DNA from: Saccoglossus kowalevskii
Lineage: Eukaryota > Hemichordata > Enteropneusta > Harrimaniidae
NCBI RefSeq assembly: GCF_000003605.2
Contig: NW_003109086.1
Coordinates: forward strand, 217,072 to 248,707
DNA: 31,636 nucleotides
Reading direction: 5' to 3'
Made by a program: the position numbers and the translations under genes. Numbering within the stretch: the stretch's first letter is position 1; every line of letters begins with the position of its first letter. Below are positions 25,343-31,636 of the stretch, one piece after another. The notes under the pieces are model-generated. The model saw only the letters and a program-made list of their open reading frames with translations, was not told the DNA's origin and did not search any database.

Positions 25343-27172
25343 ACATTCGTCAAATGAAGGCATCATAACACGGAATATCAATCAAAATATGTAAAAACGG
25401 AATGAGTTTATTTAAATGGACAATAGTCGATATATTTCAGCAAAGTCAAGTATTGATGTACTTACTGACAATATTTGCATTTTAACAAACCACATTCACA
25501 AGATTAAACTGAAACCTTAAACGACCATGGTTTATTGCCTTGATAAAAATATCAATACTGAATGATTAAAATCATTGGGAATTACAGATGTAAAATAATA
25601 AATAATATAGTAATCTCAAGGCTAATAGAATCATATTGTAATGTTATCACCAACATATTACAAACATATAAAATCGCACACACGAAATTCAAACTCACGA
25701 CAACAGGAATTATCTTGCCACTGTAAGTAGACATGTCCTTCATCGGCCCGACCCATATAGGGAAACACTTGAAATTTACCAACTACTCTTTAACTATATT
25801 GTGATTGGACAAAAACCGAATTGAAAAAGTTATTTAATTAGATTTATTTTTCCATCATACACTTCAGTTGGCGCTGATTGGTTTCTTTCAAATGTTTTAG
25901 AATGTGTTGATCAGTTATATTATCCACTAATATTGTCATGTGATTTGTTGATATTTGAGATGCTCTACCAATTGAAGGATGATAACAAAAGTAACACAGA
26001 AGTTCATAAATCAGGATGTTAGGTAGATAAGAGGTACTCTTCTGTAAAGTCTAAAACAAATTGATGGTAATTATGAATGACTTTCAAGAATTATAAAATA
26101 TTTCACATTGATTGTAACAACACGGTGACAATTGTGCTATATTTTCACCAGAGAAGGCGCTGTAGTCATCTATCGTAATTACAGTAGTGGCATACCGATT
26201 ATGAACCCCACTCAGTGTGAGTATATGTACCAAAGCGCATACCATATCGTGCATCAATAATGGCAGGCAAAATGTGAATTCTTTAGATACAGTCACATTC
26301 ATTCCTGCAATATAATGTATTCATTTTATTCAAATGTGTTGTGCAACATAGTTTGTCAGTAAACCTGTATTTAGATAATTACTGGTCGGTCGTGCACGAA
26401 TCAGTTAAGCAGTTGACCATGGTGTCATTGAAACTCATTACAATACTGGCACTATGTATACTGACGACATTGTTTTGGAAATTGCAGCTGATGTGGAACG
26501 ATATCTGCCCAGAACATCCATTTACACGTAAAAGTTTGCGAAATAATATATACAAATAAAAAAGAATGGTAATTGTAAAACTGACCACGAAATACACTTT
26601 TTACAAAATTGGACAGATTTTGGACCCAAACAAACTACTATTCTACCTCGCAAACAAACGTCGCATAGAATATAAATACAAGTACATTCGGACACAGAAT
26701 GGTGACATTTCTTCTTGCATGGCCAGTTAAGTATTGTGATACGCTAACCTAGTGACATCCAACGTATTAAGTAGCTTAACTAACACTTTTTTTGTTAATA
26801 CCTGATATATCCACTCCTATTTTCTTGCAGATTTCAATATAAATGTTTCCAATACTTCATCTTTTGATTATGATCATTATTGATTGAACTGCAACCATCG
26901 TCTTGTGTCATCATTTTATGTATTTAGAGAGTTGAAGAATTTAAATATTACCTACACAAAATCAACCCCACTCAGTATATCATTATATTAACCGGTGAAC
27001 TTAACGTAGTTTCAAATGACCATGACTCCAAGATGATTCTGAATCATTTCATTGCACTCAACTGTTTAAACGTTAAACAATTAATTTAACAGCCAAACCG
27101 AATAACACCTAACGCTTCTACAATAATATACCATATATATGTCAACTTTCCTGATCACTATGTCGACTGTGT
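25343..27172. repeat. Duplicated unit C, copy 2
   Basis: Second full copy of unit C (see 9838-11605). The last 220 bases are LINE endonuclease sequence (MILNHF, QPNRITPNASTII, NFPDHYVDC) that stops abruptly where repeat B2 starts; in copy 1 the LINE runs on. It contains the membrane-segment ORF at 26419. Confidence 0.85.
26419..26559 (+). other. Short ORF with a membrane anchor in unit C2
   Basis: The ATG at 26419 has an ideal context (GACCATGG). The 46 codons give MVSLK, a hydrophobic segment (LITILALCILTTLFW) and a polar tail (NDICPEHPFTRKS). This looks like the start of a type II membrane protein, as for a Golgi transferase, and it lies upstream of the copy-2 exons. However, the possible donor at 26528 (GTAAAA) is in phase 1 and fukutin exon 2 needs phase 0, so the link is not supported. 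Unit C1 has the same ORF broken by frameshifts. Function unknown. Confidence 0.25.
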
Positions 27173-27174
27173 GT

Positions 27175-28000
27175 CACATTGTAAGGCCTGCTTATTGCAA
27201 TTGAGAGGGCCACCCGCATAACTCTCAATGGACAGGGGGTTCTTTCACTGCTAGAATGGGGTAGACAAGACAGTAGTACTGGAAATGAAATACACACACA
27301 CTAAAATATCGAGTTAAAGCTACTTGCTTTAATACCTCTCAAAATAAGTACAAGAAATAAAGCAAACAATAAAATGAATAAAGTCACTAAATAGGGGATT
27401 GCTTAGGGATGTGTGCATTGGTGATAACTCACAGTTTCAGGATGTTGAATTGGATGACAGTTAATGACTTCTACAAAACAACAACGAAGAAATACAGGAG
27501 TTTTGCTTGCAGAGGAATGCTGTTATTCTGGAGGGCACCACTGGAAGTTGGAGATCGCAGAGCAGTTTATACAAGTCTCACAGAATGATGGTTGAAGCCT
27601 GTATCACTTGTCTTACAATACCGTAACAGCAACACACAGGATGCTAAATTGAAATGATGGACATAAATGGCCCAGATTCAGTGCCACCACCTTGGCTTTC
27701 ACATGAGCCAATCATAATGTGATCTTGCTAGCAGCTGTGTCACGTAGGCAACTCAGTAGATCCTAAACATCTATTGTTATTCGAATAACACACCCGGTAA
27801 ATTCCAATTGTCCTTCCAATGTTGTAAACATCCTTTGTTATGTAAATCACAAGCACACCTGGTAGATTCCAACTGACCTTCCAGAGTTAAAAACAGTTAT
27901 CACACGGCAATGCACACCGTTTCTTCCCATGATTCCATGCACACTTCTATTTGCAGGGTTTTAGGTAGTAGGACAAAAACATAAAATAAAGGACGCTGAC
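27175..28000. repeat. Repeat B, copy 2
   Basis: Second copy of the 3536-4310 unit, with an internal tandem duplication of about 65 bases (27768-27892) around the AAACATC..TTGTTAT words. The Cys-rich minus-strand ORF of copy 1 is disrupted here by frameshifts. The left edge abuts truncated LINE sequence at 27172. Confidence 0.7.
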
Positions 28001-28049
28001 ATAACATGATTAAAATGAAAAAAATATTGTTTACGGTCAGTTATCTCAG

Positions 28050-30540
28050 TAATATGCATACCAATATATAATGCACTGCTGCGGATCAAAATATACAGCC
28101 AGAGCTATACTCATGACAAGGTGAACAATTAACCTATCGTATATCTCCAATACTCTTAGCACAGAGGAGTTCATTCGACGCTTCCATATTGGTGTCTGCT
28201 GCGAGACAAGGAGCGCTTCTACCTACAATGAGTGGGGATGATTGTCATGATCACATGTTCTTATTACATATTTAGTGTTGTAATGTGTGTATTTTCGTGT
28301 GCCGGTAAATATTTTTCATGTATGTATGCCTGTTGATTATACCATACATACAAATGAATTGAGTTGGCCATTATTGGACCTTTACTACTGCGTGTCTTGT
28401 AATATTTAAAAATTGATTTCGTATATTGAACATTCTTTTAACTGCTTGCAGAGTGTAGTGCGATTGTTCTTGGACATTGCGGCAGCACACAACACTGCAG
28501 TATTTTTTATTGAACCAAGTGTCTTACAAGCTGTAATAGATGACATAAGAATATCAAGAACAGAAACATGTCGGTACTTAAGCACTGAAAGATACGTGAC
28601 TACATTTGCTTTAGTGAACACAGAATGGAGGTACCAGGTAAAGATTAATCTCTCACTTTACTGGGAATCTTTTAGATTTAGAGTTAGATTTGTGTTATAT
28701 GTATTAATTTAATTTCCCTGAAATGAAGTAAGAGGGTCCACGCCAATTAAACATAGCAGATACATCACAAAGGGTCATTGTTCGTCAACGTTTTTTTGCT
28801 AAATCTAGATATATCATGCATTTAGTAGTATTTTATGAAAGGGGCGATGATTACTTGTGACATGGGCCGATTAACATGCCTTGGACATTGATGCTGGATT
28901 TTACCATCATTCCCACATGGAAACACATAACAAACGTTATGATTGGACATCATGCAGGTGCTTTCGTTAGGTATGTATCAAAGCGAAAGGCTCAGGTAAA
29001 TGTGGATGTTGTTTAGCACGCAATATCGACACTTTCGAATTACAGTGTAGCGTCATATATGTGAACTTATTGAAGTTTGTAGCTAAGAAATACAATGGAA
29101 TATATACTGAATCAGAATGTTTTTTATTGACACTCGATCTAAAACCCAAATAACTTAAATATTTCATAACCACTGTATCTTAGAATGGATACTACCTCTG
29201 TCACTTTGGACAGTATTAAAATGAATATACCATCAAGGCCACAGTCATTTCTGGAAAATGTATCAAGCTCAAAAATTCATTGAACGGGATTACAGGCGAG
29301 CTAAATAATTCAGGGAAGAAAATAGGTACTACCCTGCTACTGAGGCATCCATGCTCAGAATTGCAGTGTAACATACACTAAAGAAAAGCAAGAAGGTATT
29401 TAATGAACTTGGAATTCGATTTTGGCTGGGCTCTGGTACATGTTTAAGTATGAATATCGATAGAAATACAGTATTTATAATAATAAAATGTGACGCCACT
29501 TTCTCAATAGATTTCACGTTCAGTCGTAGACGATTTGTGATTAAGTTCATCGCACGAATATCAATGAGAATGTCTGCGAATCAGCCAAAAGTTTAAGACA
29601 CACATACCACATATTCGAGTTATAATTTTAAAATACAATATACGTATATATTTGGACATTTCGTGTTCCTATAATTAGAATTGGTCGCATAAATAATGGG
29701 CTCAACTGTATCCCGCCCATTATTGAGTGCTTCTCCACACTTGTTCTGATATCACGCAATATTCTGCAACGTATCGTAATGACTGAATATAGTGTTTGTT
29801 AGATTAATATATTATATATATTATTATATTATATCGTGAATGCGACACAATTGGGTATGACGATGATCTCGTTATTGAAATCTTAATTAATGAATACAAC
29901 CCACAAATTACACAGGTTTTTGAAAGCTCTGGTTTTTGTCTCCTAATAGCATTGGTAAAATAAGTACACTTGCCATGAAAACCTCGATACATTTCAAAAC
30001 TAAACTAAGTCATGTGTAGATGTTGGATGAAGATACTAAAATGAACATAAAAGCTTGTATTTACCAGCTGTTGCGAACTGAATCCAAAAATTTATTTTTT
30101 ATGAAACATGAAATATGATACGTGAAATCACTTTCTCACAATGATTTAATAGTGACTAATTTTCGTTTTCGATGCAGATGGAGAATGGCTTAATGTTATC
30201 GTTTGTTAGTGGTGCACAAACATTTTTGTTTACAGAACAAAATTGTAATCGGTACATTTCTGGAATTTTCTACGTGTGAAATACAAGTATGTATGCAGTA
30301 AATATTATGATTATTTGTTGTTGTTTTTTTCGTTTTTGTTGTTGTTTTTTTGTCTACCACGGATGGAACTCTGCTTGACCCTAGAATGTATTAAAACAAT
30401 ATATGGCAAAACCTGAAAACAGAAAATAGAAAAACGGCAGCTTCGATATAATGCATCGAATTTAGAGTCAACAAGAATGGGAGGCATTTGTAAAACACAA
30501 CACTTGTCAAGGATAACATGCGTTTCCTGGAAGATTGACA
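28050..30540 (+). pseudogene. FKTN-like: Fukutin-like gene, copy 2
   Basis: Same exon order as copy 1. Exon 2 (28452-28637) is intact: VFFIEPSVLQ, TTFALVNTEW, good splice sites. Exon 3 (about 28708-28970) lost its acceptor and has TGA at 28858 replacing a Trp of YWWHG, but keeps the end deleted in copy 1 (LDFTIIPTWK, HHAGAFVR) and its donor GTATGT. Exon 4 (29184-29447) starts in frame (VTLDSIKMNIPSRP) but has an extra A and a TAA. Exon 5a (29835-29954) lost its acceptor and the GWF residues, but keeps the acidic motif GYDDDLVIEIL, the likely DxD site. Exon 5b (30178-30286) has deletions; exon 6 (about 30350-30500) lacks its acceptor and has TGA for Trp in YGKTW. No homologue of the copy-1 first exon lies directly upstream. 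A dead gene. Confidence 0.85.
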
Positions 30541-30639
30541 AATTGACAACTTCTGGTGGGAGACTGATTGTTGATTCTTAAGTGTTTGCATACATTTTAT
30601 CACAGTTAAAATTGATGTCTCCAATTAATAACAAATGCC

Positions 30640-30970
30640 TCATTTTGCTGTTTCTCATCACTAGTGATAATTCAACATACAAGCAAATCACTTTAATCAC
30701 CTATTGCGAAAACAATTATTATGTCATATATTGTAGTTACAGTAGTGGCAGGCTGATTGTTGATTCTTTCAGTGTGAGCATTTCTGCCACAGCGCATCCC
30801 ATATTGTGAATCAGTAATAACAGATGCATCGATACGGTCATATTCATCCCTACAATATAATTTATTTATTTTATTCAAATATAATGTCTATATATAGTTT
30901 GTCAGTAAACCCGTATTTAGATAATTCTATTCGCTGCTACATGCTGAACGCATGTGAGAATCAGAAAAGG
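30640..30970. repeat. Duplicated unit C, partial copy 3
   Basis: Matches 26150-26420 in unit C2: TAATTACAGTAGTGGCA-like words, AAAGCGCATACCATAT-like (here CACAGCGCATCCCATAT), CCTACAATATAAT, and TTTGTCAGTAAACC.GTATTTAGATAATT. The match fades before the membrane-segment ORF. It suggests that a further array of the same duplication once continued to the right. Confidence 0.65.
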
Positions 30971-31450
30971 TTAATCGAGTAATTAATACTGACACCATGT
31001 GACCTGATGTGTTGCCGTGTATATAACTTTTCAATTAATATTAGGAGAAATGTTAAGTGCATTGTCCCATACGAAAAATACATTCAAAATATTGCAGCAG
31101 TTGTTTATATATATATAAATTTTACAAATAATCCTATGTAAATCCTGTTTTATGCATGAGTGATCAGAACGTTTTAAATGACAAATATACTACAAAACAT
31201 ACATTGTTGATGGTAAGCGGTAATATAAACAGTACCATTGTTGTACATACGAGGTTAGGAAGACCTAATGTAAGGTCGATTGGTGAGTAACATATAAACA
31301 TTGAATGTATCCATAACGATATTCGACACTAAAAGCACACTGTGCTGTGATTATTTCTGGTCTGATGTCCGTGGTAGAAGACTAGAAAACAAATACTGAT
31401 ACTGATTACAACACTATCATTTGTTTCTGTGTTTTTTTTTCTGTTTTTCG
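30971..31450. other. Upstream flank of the UGT-like exon
   Basis: No gene or shared repeat recognised. The end of the stretch is a T-rich tract (31432-31448) that serves as the pyrimidine tract of the acceptor CGCAG at 31448-31452. Confidence 0.4.
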
Positions 31451-31483
31451 CAGCATACATGAAGAACAAAGCTATTCTACAAA

Positions 31484-31636
31484 ATGAGGAAATATCTGCA
31501 GACATTGGCCATTTTATTTATATTGATTCATAAATTCCAGGAATCCTATTGCGCCGATATACTCATTTATGGATTCCATGGATCTAAAAGTCACGCCCAA
31601 AATATAGCCTACATAGGAGAAGCTCTATAAAACATG
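31484..31636 (+). CDS. UDP-glucuronosyltransferase-like gene, 5' end, frame interrupted
   Basis: Starts 31 bases after a good splice acceptor (T-rich tract, then CGCAG at 31448-31452). The ATG at 31484 opens a typical signal peptide (MRKYLQTLAILFILIHKF), then CADILIYGFHGSKSHAQN and IAYIGEAL. This is the expected N-terminus of a membrane-bound UGT (GT1 family), whose mature chain begins with a hydrophobic beta strand and a G.SH block. UGTs conjugate sugars to small lipophilic molecules in the ER lumen. The frame hits TAA at 31628; one added base just before it would restore the expected I-K-H ending, so a 1-base deletion (mutation or sequencing error) is likely. The rest lies beyond the window. 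Confidence 0.55.

Noticed and set aside
26084-26302. Minus-strand ORF in unit C2, also largely open in C1
   Set aside because: Differences between the copies are almost all amino-acid changing and C1 has a stop, as expected for neutral duplicates.

Overview
This window is from the nuclear genome of an invertebrate animal. The evidence is a split gene with GT-AG introns (L-lactate dehydrogenase), relics of the animal glycosyltransferase fukutin, CR1-like LINE fragments, tetranucleotide microsatellites and strong AT richness. A marine lophotrochozoan such as a mollusc would fit, but the sequence does not prove the phylum.

Layout. 1-1.15 kb: minus-strand CR1-like LINE relic (ORF1 tail and ORF2 endonuclease). 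1.2-4.4 kb: low-coding DNA with two interspersed repeats (A1, B1); B1 carries a small minus-strand ORF for a possible secreted Cys-rich peptide. 4.5-8.85 kb: an intact L-lactate dehydrogenase gene of 8 coding exons (345 aa), the only gene here that looks clearly alive. 9.84-11.6 kb: repeat unit C1, running into a second LINE fragment (11.4-12.7 kb). 12.9-18.1 kb: a fukutin-like gene (copy 1), broken in several places and preceded by an inverted piece of its own 3' exons. A CpG-rich minus-strand promoter-like patch lies inside its first intron. 18.6-20.6 kb: a LINE with an inverted 5' part (twin-priming shape) and a CR1-like 3' end. 20.8-23.3 kb: two more copies of the first fukutin-like exon region, in inverted orientation. 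24.2-24.95 kb: another copy of fukutin exon 2, holding a long (ACAT)n array, cut off by repeat A2. 25.3-28.0 kb: repeats C2 and B2. 28.05-30.54 kb: fukutin-like copy 2, a clear pseudogene. 30.64-30.97 kb: partial third copy of unit C. 31.45 kb to the end: first coding exon of a UDP-glucuronosyltransferase-like gene with a probable frameshift.

How it fits together. Lactate dehydrogenase is a housekeeping enzyme with no functional link to the rest. The right two thirds is a nest of local duplications of one fukutin-family (LicD/FKTN) locus, with at least four partial copies on both strands, shuffled by LINEs and repeats. The two longest copies have lost different parts: copy 1 lacks the acidic DxD stretch and the end of exon 3, while copy 2 keeps both but has lost splice sites and gained stops. 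No single fukutin copy here could encode a full enzyme as read. All homology calls come from reading translated motifs by eye; no database search was run.
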